A stretch of 35,173 bases of DNA from Caenicola sp034331105 (GTDB taxonomy: Bacteria > Synergistota > Synergistia > Synergistales > Synergistaceae): positions 1-35,173 of the forward strand of contig JAXQGB010000016.1 of the NCBI GenBank assembly GCA_034331105.1. The letters run 5' to 3'. The position numbers were made by a program, and so were the translations under genes. The notes under the pieces were generated by a model. It searched no databases. It had not been told where the DNA came from and saw only the letters and a list, made by a program, of their open reading frames with translations. Below, piece by piece: positions 25,587 to 33,549 of this stretch (position 1 is its first letter; every line of letters starts with the position of its first letter).

Positions 25587-26525
25587 ATGGACATTAAACC
25601 AACAAAAAAAGATCCGTCAAAAAAATTTGGAATTCTTGGTGTTCCTTGGGATGAAGATGCATCACACGGTCGTCCCGGATCTAGATTCGCTCCAGAATCG
25701 ATCAGAAGAAATGCATCTTGGATATTTGACAGAATCGTAGACAACAAAGTCATTGATCTAGAGGAATTCAGACTAATTGACTTTAATAATGTCGAAGTTA
25801 AGGATTTTGGAGATGTTCAGATTTGTTCTTATGATCACTTTGAAACAAAATCTAGGATAGAGAACAAATGCAAAGAGCTTCACGACTCAAAATACATACC
25901 GATTATACTTGGAGGAGACTGTTCTGTATCATGGCCTCAGGTAAAAGCCCTGCATGACAGTGTTAAAGGTAATATCGGGATAATTCATTTTGATGGACAT
26001 CTAGATTTGCTGGACTCTACTCCTATTCAAGGGGATTTTTCCCACAGCAGTTCTATAAGAAGAGCAATAGAACTTTTACCAAGGGTTGATTCTCACAATG
26101 TGGTACAAATAGGATGCCGTTGCTATAACTACCCTGATTATTACGATTACATCGTTGAAAAAGGAATAACTGAAATAAGCCCCAGGGATTTTTATCGGCT
26201 TGGAATTGAAGGATCAGCTAAGCTTGCTCTGGAAAAAGCAACAAAGGATACGGAAGCTATTTTCATCACAATAGATATTGATGTTCTTGAGGGCATATAT
26301 GCTCCTGGGAGTGGGGCAAATGAAACGGGAGGATTTAACACTTATGAATTGCAGGAGACCATGAAAATCCTCGCCCCATATACACAATCATTCAATATTA
26401 CAGAAGTAAATCCTGCATATGATCTAAAAAATGAGTTTTCTTCTATTGCGGCTGCTAAATTAATGTTCGATTTTATCGTCCATAACTACCAGCCAACAGA
26501 AAGAGCCCTAAACATACTTAAGTAA
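25587..26525 (+). CDS. Ureohydrolase-family protein (agmatinase-like), altered metal site
   Basis: Arginase/agmatinase-fold enzymes hydrolyse a guanidino group to an amine plus urea using two Mn2+ ions. Most signature residues are here: Asp136, His138 and Asp140 in FDGHLDL; Asp230 and Asp232 in TIDIDV; SH-x3-IRRA; and EVNPAYD near the C-terminus. The first metal-ligand motif, normally GGDHS, reads GGDCS, so the usual His is Cys112. The normal DP after the last Asp pair is also changed (DIDVLEG). Length (312 aa) is standard. AGGAGG precedes the ATG, 21 bp after the symporter. A guanidino or related substrate is likely; whether the enzyme still binds two metals is open. Confidence 0.88.
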   Translation: MDIKPTKKDPSKKFGILGVPWDEDASHGRPGSRFAPESIRRNASWIFDRIVDNKVIDLEEFRLIDFNNVEVKDFGDVQICSYDHFETKSRIENKCKELHDSKYIPIILGGDCSVSWPQVKALHDSVKGNIGIIHFDGHLDLLDSTPIQGDFSHSSSIRRAIELLPRVDSHNVVQIGCRCYNYPDYYDYIVEKGITEISPRDFYRLGIEGSAKLALEKATKDTEAIFITIDIDVLEGIYAPGSGANETGGFNTYELQETMKILAPYTQSFNITEVNPAYDLKNEFSSIAAAKLMFDFIVHNYQPTERALNILK

Positions 26526-26537
26526 GCAATATCTCCA

Positions 26538-26575
26538 ACATCCGGGCGACAGCAATTTTACTGTCGCCCGGATGT
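26538..26575 (+). promoter_or_regulatory. Perfect 15-bp hairpin between two operon genes
   Basis: ACATCCGGGCGACAG (26538-26552) pairs fully with CTGTCGCCCGGATGT (26561-26575) around an 8-nt loop. No T-run follows (the next bases are ATAATAATAG), so it is not a normal terminator. It sits 12 bp after the ureohydrolase stop and 25 bp before the next start. It could protect or divide the operon mRNA. Confidence 0.7.
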
Positions 26576-26600
26576 ATAATAATAGAGGAGGTGTAATATT

Positions 26601-27452
26601 TTGGATAAATGGAAATTAACAATTGGGCAAATCGCACCTGCACCTTTAGACATAAAAAAAAATACAGCCAGGGCTATAAAACTCCTTGATCAATGTGCTT
26701 CTAAAGGCAGCTCGCTTCTTGTACTCCCAGAGTTGTACCTTACGGGTTATGAAATCAAAGAAGCACTCTCGACACCTTCAAGTATAAAAAAACTTAAGGC
26801 AGATGTTGATGAAGCTGTTTATCTCCTTGCGGATAAAACCATGGATAGCGGTTGTGATATTTTGATCAGTTATCCGCTTTTTGATTCTATCGAGGAAAAA
26901 CCCTTTATTGTATTAGATTACCTCTCAAATGGACACAGCATTGCTTGTCACAGGAAAATCAATCTTTGCAACTATGCACAGTATACAGAACACCTAACCT
27001 TCAGTGAAGGAAACGAAGTAACGGTCACTAACGCACGTTACTGCAAAGCAGGAATGTTTGTTTGTGAGGACCTATGGCACATGACAAACGCTATTTTTGC
27101 AGCGAAGCTTGGTGCTGATGTGATTTTTTATCCATCTGCCGCTACCGTTCTTGACAAATCTGACGGTCCTGTCTGCTTGGAAAACTGGAAGAAACTGACT
27201 AAGGGAACGGCTTTCTCACAAACAAGCTATGTTGTTTGTTGCAATCAAGCGGAGTCATCCAAATCGTTGTACTTTGGTGGATCTCACATAGTTGATCCCA
27301 ACGGTGACATTGTTGCAGAATTGCCTTTGTTTGAAGAAGCTGTTGCAGATATTGAGATCGACATGACATATCTTAAAGAGATAAGAAACAAAAGGCCTCT
27401 TTTAAAAAATGAACGTTTTGAAGTGTATAAAAAATACATGGATTTAAAATGA
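26601..27452 (+). CDS. Carbon-nitrogen hydrolase (nitrilase superfamily)
   Basis: This is an amidase-type enzyme of 283 residues that splits a C-N bond in an amide or carbamoyl compound. The Glu-Lys-Cys catalytic set is complete: Glu44 (VLPELYLTGYE), Lys119 (HRKINL) and Cys155 (FVCEDLWH). A second family Glu lies near EHLTFSEG. The start codon is TTG, with GGAGG 9 nt upstream. Its end overlaps the regulator gene by 4 nt (ATGA), so translation is coupled. In polyamine pathways a nitrilase-family N-carbamoylputrescine amidase works next to agmatine-processing enzymes. Here, beside a ureohydrolase-like protein, it may act on the released amide or ureido product; the substrate is not known. Confidence 0.92.
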   Translation: MDKWKLTIGQIAPAPLDIKKNTARAIKLLDQCASKGSSLLVLPELYLTGYEIKEALSTPSSIKKLKADVDEAVYLLADKTMDSGCDILISYPLFDSIEEKPFIVLDYLSNGHSIACHRKINLCNYAQYTEHLTFSEGNEVTVTNARYCKAGMFVCEDLWHMTNAIFAAKLGADVIFYPSAATVLDKSDGPVCLENWKKLTKGTAFSQTSYVVCCNQAESSKSLYFGGSHIVDPNGDIVAELPLFEEAVADIEIDMTYLKEIRNKRPLLKNERFEVYKKYMDLK

Positions 27453-28603
27453 AAGACAAGGATAAATTACTACATTATCTTATAGATAAAGCTCTTAATT
27501 CTGTAAGTATACCGGAGTTAATAAACCTGGTATCAGATGTTGCAGAGACCTCTGTTTGTTTTAAAGATATTGATGGCTCAATTTATGTGAAATCATCTGT
27601 ACAGGAATTTATTGAGCATGTCGGAGCTTACCCGTTACAGGAATTAAGACGACACTACAAGGTTATAAAAATTTCAGATAACGATTATCTGCTTGGTCAT
27701 CTGATTTTGCCAAATGAAGAAATTGTCGAGAATGAAAATATAACTTCGGCCATTGTGCTTGCTCTTAGGGTATATTGCATACGAAATAAGGCAGAAAGAG
27801 AACGCAAGTACATGGCTGAATCAGACATACTTCAACGTTTTCTTACTAGAAGACTACGGTTCGAAAAAGTTCAAAGTGAATTTAAAGAAAGGCCGTTTCC
27901 TCTTGAGGATAATAGCATGATAATAGTTCTAGGACTTAGAATGAGTACCCCCGGAATTGCCTCAAAAGAACACGAAACGATAACCCTTCTTGATGATAAG
28001 TTTTCACGGTTTTTCAAGTGTTATGTATCATGGAGAGAGAGAAGAAAAATAATTATTGCTATAACTCCTCAATTTCCAATGGATGAGAAAGCCGCAACAG
28101 ATTTTATTATTTACACAATAGAAAACATGAAAAACAATATCTCCGATAGCAATCTGTTTTCAGACATTTGTGCTGGATTTGGAACTATAAAAAATGACAT
28201 TAATAATTTGCCAGATAGCTACGACGAAGCTGACAGAGCTTTCCGTGTTGCCTGTTTAAGTAATGACATATGGTGGAGAAAATGGCGTGAACTTGGCGCA
28301 CTAAGACTTCTTATGTTTTTTTCTGACAACAAGGAATCAGATCTCTTTATTGAGTCAGCTCTAAGTAAATTACTCCCTGACATAGAAGAACAAGATTCTC
28401 AGATATTGTTGTCGACATTGAGGGCTTTAGATAATAACTCTTGGAATTTAAAACAAACATCCCTTTTTTTAAATTTGCATTACAACACCATGAAATACAG
28501 ATTCCAAAAAATACAAGAAATCCTTGAAGTCGATTTTAGTTGTCCTGAGACTAGGTTCAATGTCTCTTTGGCCCTGCGGCTTCTATCATTAAAAGGTAAA
28601 TAA
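27449..28603 (+). CDS. PucR-family-like transcriptional regulator
   Basis: This 384-residue regulator ends in a PucR-type HTH (residues about 320-380: LLSTLRALDNNSWNLKQTSLFLNLHYNTMKYRFQKIQEIL). The central part (about 130-290) looks like the degenerate GGDEF-like domain of CdaR/PucR proteins, and the N-terminal 120 residues form an unassigned sensor domain. Known members control purine, sugar-diacid or amino-acid catabolism and respond to the substrate. It overlaps the amidase gene by 4 nt and is followed by the M20-like gene 4 bp downstream, so it lies inside the operon and probably activates it. Confidence 0.88.
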   Translation: MKDKDKLLHYLIDKALNSVSIPELINLVSDVAETSVCFKDIDGSIYVKSSVQEFIEHVGAYPLQELRRHYKVIKISDNDYLLGHLILPNEEIVENENITSAIVLALRVYCIRNKAERERKYMAESDILQRFLTRRLRFEKVQSEFKERPFPLEDNSMIIVLGLRMSTPGIASKEHETITLLDDKFSRFFKCYVSWRERRKIIIAITPQFPMDEKAATDFIIYTIENMKNNISDSNLFSDICAGFGTIKNDINNLPDSYDEADRAFRVACLSNDIWWRKWRELGALRLLMFFSDNKESDLFIESALSKLLPDIEEQDSQILLSTLRALDNNSWNLKQTSLFLNLHYNTMKYRFQKIQEILEVDFSCPETRFNVSLALRLLSLKGK

Positions 28604-28607
28604 GATT

Positions 28608-29741
28608 ATGTATAACAATGTATTAAACATCATTCAACAACTTATAAGAATAAGGACTCATCAACCTGAAGGCGATGAATCTGACGCAGTAAAATACATT
28701 CTGACATTACTCGACCCTACTCGTATGTCCTACCAGATTGTCCAACATGGACAAAACAGATCATCATTAATTGTTAGGATCAAGGGAAATGGAGAAAAAC
28801 CAACCGTACTGTTCATGGGACATCTTGACACGATTGGGCTTGCAAGTACTAGAGAATGGAAGCACTATCCATATAGTGCAGATTTTGATGGATCCTTTGT
28901 ATATGGAAGGGGTGCAAATAACAAGGGCGGCGTAACTGCTATGATATTAGCTGCAGATATCCTTGCAAAAAAAGACAAATTGCCGTGCGACGTTATTTTT
29001 GCATTTACCGCTGACAACGACGAAAACGGATTAGGAGCCAAAGCGCTTGTTGAGGGTAGTTTTCTTGAAGATGTGGGAGAAATTATTTTCGTCCAACCTA
29101 CAAATTGCAATATTGGGATAGCACAAAAGGGTGTTGCATGGCTGGACTTCGAAGTAAAAGGCCACACTTCACATGCGGCCTTTCCAAGACAGAATGCAGA
29201 TGTATTAAAACTTGTACTTGATTATCATAAAAGGTTTTGTTCTTCTCTTAGAACAGAGGAGGCACATCCGTATCTGGGAACTAATACCTGTGTTATAACA
29301 GAACTTCAATCCCAGGGATTCGCTAGATATATGTTTCCTGAAGCAGCAAAATGTTCAATAGATGTTAGATTTTTACCCTCGTTCAACGAGAGCCTAATAT
29401 ACAATTTAATTAGAGAAACATCAAAAATACTTTCCAAGAACAATCCGGAATGTGTCTTCAATGTCAGTGTTAATAATTTTAGATTGCCGTGCGCAATGGA
29501 TGACGAATCACCAAACATAAAAAGAATAGAACAAATCTACAAGCAACTAGAATATAAGCAGAAAAAAACCGGCATCTACTATCTATGCGACGTTTCTCTT
29601 GTAGTGCCTAGATTAGGTGTACCATTTGCAATTATTGGACCTGGTGAGGATATTTACCGCAGCAATAAAGATGAGGGTATCAGTATTGACGATATAATAA
29701 AAATGGCCCGTTTTTATGAAAATTATGTAATGCATATTTAG
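28608..29741 (+). CDS. M20-family peptidase-like protein with degenerate metal site
   Basis: The fold is that of M20 peptidases/deacylases (ArgE, DapE, carboxypeptidase G2): 377 residues, catalytic domain interrupted by a dimerisation domain (about 180-290, with GHTSHAAFP). The usual two-zinc site is mostly gone. His72 (GHLDT) is kept. The bridging Asp is Asn105 (GRGANNKGG), the catalytic-base Glu and its neighbour are Asn137 and Asp138 (TADNDENG), the Glu of GEPT is Gln163 (VQPT) and the final His is Ser352 (GPGEDIYRSNKDE). The frame is long and intact, so it is not a decayed gene. It may be a pseudoenzyme that binds or carries the operon's substrate, or use other chemistry. Confidence 0.85.
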   Translation: MYNNVLNIIQQLIRIRTHQPEGDESDAVKYILTLLDPTRMSYQIVQHGQNRSSLIVRIKGNGEKPTVLFMGHLDTIGLASTREWKHYPYSADFDGSFVYGRGANNKGGVTAMILAADILAKKDKLPCDVIFAFTADNDENGLGAKALVEGSFLEDVGEIIFVQPTNCNIGIAQKGVAWLDFEVKGHTSHAAFPRQNADVLKLVLDYHKRFCSSLRTEEAHPYLGTNTCVITELQSQGFARYMFPEAAKCSIDVRFLPSFNESLIYNLIRETSKILSKNNPECVFNVSVNNFRLPCAMDDESPNIKRIEQIYKQLEYKQKKTGIYYLCDVSLVVPRLGVPFAIIGPGEDIYRSNKDEGISIDDIIKMARFYENYVMHI

Positions 29742-29864
29742 ATTAATCTTGTGCCTTCTGTCAAAATAATACTCTCAACCCGACATATTTTTTGGAACCA
29801 TGCTTTTCCCGGTCCACGACTCATTTCCCTAGAAGAATCAAGCAAAGAGGGCTATAATACCCGA

Positions 29865-29949
29865 ATACGCTTGGGACTTTGCGACAATAAGCAAATGATC
29901 CTCTTTCTAGTGACAGGGACCGATCTCTTCCATCGGTCCCTGTTTTTTC
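29865..29949 (+). ncRNA. Candidate small RNA, copy 1
   Basis: TAGAAG (29830-29835), 17 nt and TATAAT (29853-29858) precede a short transcript that ends in a strong terminator: ACAGGGACCGAT (29913-29924) pairs with ATCGGTCCCTGT (29932-29943), then T6. Predicted length is about 85 nt. A second copy lies at 34799-34883. A peptide reading is possible but no start with a ribosome-binding site lies inside. Nothing is known of a target. Confidence 0.5.
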
Positions 29950-30034
29950 TTTTCCGGCAAAAGCATTTCTTTCTTTGTCAATACCGTCAATTCGGAAGAC
30001 CTTTAGGCTGCAGCAAATGCCAATTGTGTAGTGT

Positions 30035-30110
30035 AGGTCTGACCCCTTTTAATGCTTCAGACTTTGATGAACTGCATGATGAAGTTAAAAAATTAAAGGC
30101 TTATGATTGA
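30035..30110 (+). other. GGTCTGACCCC motif and possible gene remnant
   Basis: AGGTCTGACCCC (30035-30046) precedes a short frame reading FNASDFDELHDEVKKLKAYD and a stop at 30108-30110, which looks like the tail of a lost gene. The motif also occurs at 30751-30762 and, inverted, at 33401-33412. Similar strings are often seen at the edges of small mobile elements in other genomes; no transposase is present here. Confidence 0.35.
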
Positions 30111-30178
30111 ACCCGCACTCTACACATTTAGCCCTTATGTCAATCATGCAGCTCTGACCCCGTGTATTTTCCTTTTAG

Positions 30179-30260
30179 CACGAAAAGGCAAGTTCGATAG
30201 ATGGTAATCAACACGAAAAAGCAAGTTATATAAATGATTATTTGCACGAAAAAGCAAGTT
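30179..30260 (+). repeat. Three 16-bp iterons at 33-bp spacing
   Basis: CACGAAAARGCAAGTT occurs at 30179-30194, 30212-30227 and 30245-30260; only one base differs among the copies. The two spacers are both 17 bp and unrelated in sequence. Equal spacing of about three helical turns suggests protein-binding sites on one face. No gene lies within 800 bp downstream. Confidence 0.85.
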
Positions 30261-30385
30261 TATGAAGCAATGCTGTTGACTCTTCTTTCTTTGTCTTCCA
30301 CTCATATCTCACATTGCAAAACCGGGCATTCAGGCTTGCAAAAAACGCCCAGCAAGGCTCAGTCGCTGCTTAGATATGTCGTGGT

Positions 30386-30745
30386 CAAATTCACTGCAGC
30401 CCAAAGGCTGCAAATTCCCCGAGGATGCTCTCTCCGCTGATCCTTACAACTGTTTCACTACCGCTCACCACAGCTTCACGCGACCGTATTTGTCGCAGTT
30501 TCACAATTGTAAACCCCGCTTTCCATGCTTGGCTATTACTTGCCTGATCTTACTATTCATTTCCAACAGATTTGCAACCGATTTCCAATTGATTCGCGCC
30601 GGTGCTCTCTCCGGCCGCTCTTGCCAACTGCTTGCCCATGCTTGCCGACCGTTTGCCCGCCGGTGCTCTTCCAAGCTGCTTTTAACGACCGCTTCGCCAC
30701 AGTTTCACGCGACCGTATTTGTCGCATTTTCACAATTGTGTCAAT
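30386..30745. repeat. Long composite hairpin and 11-mer array
   Basis: It starts with GCAGCC (30396-30401)/GGCTGC (30406-30411) and AAATTCCCC. GTTTCAC units, the GCGAC/GTCGC hairpin and AGTTTCACAATTGTAAA follow, then ATTTCCAACAG-ATTTGCAACCG-ATTTCCAATTG and CTTGCC units, and a second GCGAC/GTCGC hairpin near 30709-30725. The part 30445-30636 is identical to 34521-34712. Confidence 0.9.
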
Positions 30746-30770
30746 TGTGTAGGTCTGACCCCAATTTCTG

Positions 30771-31143
30771 TACGGAATTTTATTTGTATTTTTCAAAAAA
30801 TAATAATAATTTGCATAAAATGCATAGAAACATGGATTTGGAGTATTAACTTGCAAAAGCTGGTTTCCCTATTATATAGAGCATTAAAATCAGGAACTGT
30901 TAATTAATACATGAAGCAAAGTTCAAGCTAGCAAAAGAAAAATAAAAAAAGAAGATAAAGTTATAGTTTAAGGTATCTGACTATACAATTATTTTTATGG
31001 CGGAGCAACAATTTGCTACAAGTACTGTTTTTAAAATAAATTTAAAGAGTATGATCAATTTAAGGAGCCTTGTTACAATACGCTAAAAACTATTCAATAC
31101 TAAAAAATTCTCATTCAAAAATTTTTTTAAAGGAGGAATATGA
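30771..31143. other. AT-rich upstream region of the stress-protein pair
   Basis: No gene is seen. TTGCAA-16-TATATA near 30852-30879 is a possible but weak promoter about 265 bp before the first gene. Confidence 0.4.
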
Positions 31144-31665
31144 ATGGATAATAAGTTGGTCGGAGTTTTTAAAACTGAAGAATCAGCTATTTTTGCAATT
31201 AAAAAACTTAAAATGGACGGATATGCCAGCGAGGATATTTCAGTCATTGCAAAAGAGAGAGGTAAGTTGGACAGAATTGAAGATATAACCCATGTACATA
31301 TCGAGACTCAAGCTACTACTGGGGCCGCAGCCGGAGCGCTTGCGGGGGGTGTGTTAGGCGGCATTGCAGCCTTGTTGGTTGAATTCGGTGTATTTACAAT
31401 ACCTGGAATAGGTCCATTGTTAGCAACCGGCCCAATAGCAGTGACCCTAGCCGCAGTACTGGCTGGTGGAGCGGTTGGTGGAGTTTCAGGAGCTTTAATT
31501 GAATTTGGCTTTAGTGAAGCAGACGCCAAAGAATATCAAAATTTTATAAATGAGGGCAATATATTAGTGCTCGTTGACGAGAGAAATAATAGCATAATAG
31601 TGAATGAAAACTTCTATCAAAATGATAGTTTGATTAAGGATAGATATAAGAAGGAGGAATTATAA
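31144..31665 (+). CDS. YflT-like general stress protein with glycine-zipper segment
   Basis: This 173-residue protein has two parts. Residues 1-50 (LVGVFKTEESAIFAIKKLKMDGYASEDISVIAKE) match the general-stress-protein 17M/YflT-type domain. Residues about 58-120 are Gly/Ala-rich and hydrophobic (AAAGALAGGVLGGIAALL, LAAVLAGGAVGGVSGALIEFG), the glycine-zipper pattern often found in membrane-associated stress proteins. The C-terminal part is soluble (DAKEYQNFINEGNILVLVDE). AAAGGAGG lies 7 nt before the ATG. The stop codon overlaps the CsbD start by 1 nt, so the two are translationally coupled. A role in envelope or osmotic stress is likely by family; the mechanism is unknown. Confidence 0.85.
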   Translation: MDNKLVGVFKTEESAIFAIKKLKMDGYASEDISVIAKERGKLDRIEDITHVHIETQATTGAAAGALAGGVLGGIAALLVEFGVFTIPGIGPLLATGPIAVTLAAVLAGGAVGGVSGALIEFGFSEADAKEYQNFINEGNILVLVDERNNSIIVNENFYQNDSLIKDRYKKEEL

Positions 31666-31856
31666 TGAATAAGGATATTTTAGAAGGAAAATGGGAACAG
31701 ACAAAAGGTGAGATACAGAAAAAATGGGGTAAGCTGACAAATGACGACCTTGATATAATTAAGGGTGATACTAAAAAATTAGCCGGTAAACTTCAAGAGT
31801 TATATGGATTAAGTAAAGAAGAAGCTGAAAAACAAATAAAAAACCATAAGGGGTAA
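31665..31856 (+). CDS. CsbD-family stress protein
   Basis: This small hydrophilic protein (63 aa) of the CsbD family has the diagnostic pattern: LEGKWEQTKGEIQKKWGKLTNDDLDIIKGDTKKLAGKLQELYG, then EEAEKQIKN. CsbD-like proteins are abundant under general stress in many bacteria, but their action is not known. It overlaps the upstream stress gene by 1 nt (TAATG) and is followed by a terminator, so the pair is a two-gene operon. Confidence 0.93.
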   Translation: MNKDILEGKWEQTKGEIQKKWGKLTNDDLDIIKGDTKKLAGKLQELYGLSKEEAEKQIKNHKG

Positions 31857-31888
31857 TATCACCAGATCAACTTTGTATTACAAGCTCC

Positions 31889-31925
31889 GGGCATCTAATC
31901 CATGGGACTAGGTGCCTGTTTTTTT
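31889..31925 (+). terminator. Rho-independent terminator after csbD-like gene
   Basis: GGGCATCTA (31889-31897) pairs with TAGGTGCCT (31909-31917) with two G-U pairs, followed by G and T7. It is 33 bp past the CsbD stop. Confidence 0.8.
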
Positions 31926-32027
31926 CAAGCCAAAAATCCCCCCTGGTCGAATGAGTCCGCTGGAATATAGGCAAAAGTTGAACCTAGCGCTTTTCTTTAC
32001 TACTAGCTTACTCTGACATCTTTTTTT

Positions 32028-33305
32028 CTATCTGGCCAACGGATTAGAAAACATAGCATTTGCTCCCAATTCATCTTCAATTTCCAGGAGCCGGTTATAT
32101 TTGGCAATTCGTTCACTGCGACAAGCTGAACCAGTCTTAATCTGCCCACCGCCCATAGCCACAGCAAAGTCAGCCAAGAATGTATCTTCTGTTTCGCCGG
32201 AACGGTGGGAGATAACATAACCCCAGCCGGCCTTACGACACATTTCTATCGATTCGATTGTCTCTGTAACAGTGCCGATCTGGTTAAGCTTTATCAACGC
32301 AGCATTGGCACTCTTTTCTTTTATTCCTCGTTCTATGAAATGGGTATTGGTTACAAAAAGGTCATCGCCCACGATTTGAATATGCTCACCCAAGGCTTCA
32401 GTATGTTCGCGGAACCCGTCCCAGTCATCTTCTGCCAGGCCATCCTCGATTGAAACAATTGAATATTTCTTCACCCATAACCGATAAAGCTCCGTCATTT
32501 CCCGGCCGGTCTTTTGCCCCTGCCCGGATTTTGACAAATTGTATCTGCCATTTTCATAAAATGAACTGGCAGCCGGATCAAGAGCTAACGCAATATCTTT
32601 GCCCGGCGTATAACCGGCACGCTGAATGGCTTCTATGATTAGTTCGCACGCCTCGTCATTGCTCTTTAAATTAGGGGCAAAACCGCCTTCGTCTCCTACA
32701 CTGGTCGCATATCCCTGCTGCTTAAGAATCTTTTTCAGAGTATGAAAGGTTTCCGCTCCATACCGTAGTGCTTCGGCAAAGGTTGGTGCCCCAAGCGGCA
32801 TGACCATAAATTCCTGAAAATCCACGCTATTGTCGGTATGCATTCCCCCGTTGAGAATATTCATCATCGGCATTGGCAGACGCATAGCATGACCAGCAGC
32901 CAGATATGAATATAGGGGCGCTCCTGCATCTATAGCTGCCACCTTGGCGACAGCCATAGAAGTGCCAAGAATAGCATTTGCACCCAATCTTGCCTTATTT
33001 GGTGTTCCATCCAATGCAATCATAGTTTCATCAATTTTTCTTTGTTCATTTGCGTTCATCCCGACCAACGCTTTGGCAATGTCCTCGTTTACATTTTGAA
33101 CAGCGTTGAGAACGCCTTTTCCGTCATATCTTTTCTTGTCTCCGTCCCGCAGTTCCAGAGCTTCATTTATCCCGGTGGAAGCTCCTGAAGGAACTGAAGC
33201 CTCTGCTGACACACCTGAAACCAGTCGAACTTGCACACGCACTGTAGGATTCCCACGGGAATCAAGTATTTCCAAAGCATTTACCTCAGCTATTCTCCCG
33301 TTCAT
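32028..33305 (-). CDS. eno: Enolase
   Basis: This glycolytic enzyme interconverts 2-phosphoglycerate and phosphoenolpyruvate (EC 4.2.1.11) in the cytoplasm. The hallmarks are complete: EILDSRGNPTV, SVPSGASTG, DNSVDFQEFMVMP, GDEGGFAPNL, SIEDGLAEDDWDG, GDDLFVTN, LIKLNQIGTVTET and the signature SHRSGETEDTFLADFAVA. The 425 residues are close to the usual 430, with a slightly short C-terminus (FSNPLAR). One motif is unusual (GGMHTDN for GGxHADN). GAGGAGG lies about 10 nt before the ATG. A GTCGTTT/AAACGAC palindrome at 33348-33362 sits about 45 bp upstream. No other glycolytic gene is near; it may be a second copy in the genome. Confidence 0.97.
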   Translation of the reverse strand: MNGRIAEVNALEILDSRGNPTVRVQVRLVSGVSAEASVPSGASTGINEALELRDGDKKRYDGKGVLNAVQNVNEDIAKALVGMNANEQRKIDETMIALDGTPNKARLGANAILGTSMAVAKVAAIDAGAPLYSYLAAGHAMRLPMPMMNILNGGMHTDNSVDFQEFMVMPLGAPTFAEALRYGAETFHTLKKILKQQGYATSVGDEGGFAPNLKSNDEACELIIEAIQRAGYTPGKDIALALDPAASSFYENGRYNLSKSGQGQKTGREMTELYRLWVKKYSIVSIEDGLAEDDWDGFREHTEALGEHIQIVGDDLFVTNTHFIERGIKEKSANAALIKLNQIGTVTETIESIEMCRKAGWGYVISHRSGETEDTFLADFAVAMGGGQIKTGSACRSERIAKYNRLLEIEDELGANAMFSNPLAR

Positions 33306-33549
33306 AATGTCTTTGCCTCCTCAATTTTTGGTTGGAACGCAATCTGTGTCGTTTGAAACGACGGCAGTTTTGTCAAAACCCACATCATTAAAAACACAAA
33401 GGGGTCAGACCTGCACAATTGACAAAATGCCCAACCCCACCGGATCTCTTCAACTTTTTTTTCCCCAGTTGGACTTCGGCTTCTACATCTTCTTTAAATC
33501 TTCTGCTTGCCTTGATAACACCGAATAAGACAGAAGAAACATATCCCCT
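33306..33549. other. Enolase upstream region with inverted GGGGTCAGACCT
   Basis: It contains the palindrome GTCGTTT-G-AAACGAC (33348-33362) and GGGGTCAGACCTGCACAATTGAC at 33401-33423, the inverse of the motif near 30035 and 30751. No gene is seen. Confidence 0.5.

Noticed and set aside
29751..30110. 119-codon ORF covering the small-RNA candidate
   Set aside because: No ribosome-binding site at its start, and a strong terminator with T6 lies in the middle of the frame. The second copy's frame diverges after the terminator.
30179..30260. CRISPR array
   Set aside because: Three repeats of 16 bp with 17-bp spacers are too short on both counts, and no cas gene is present.
30234..30907. Several plus-strand ORFs with KFTAAQRLQIP-like peptides
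   Set aside because: The peptide recurs at 3440 and 22440 only because the GCAGC hairpin repeat is read in the same frame; no start signals are present.
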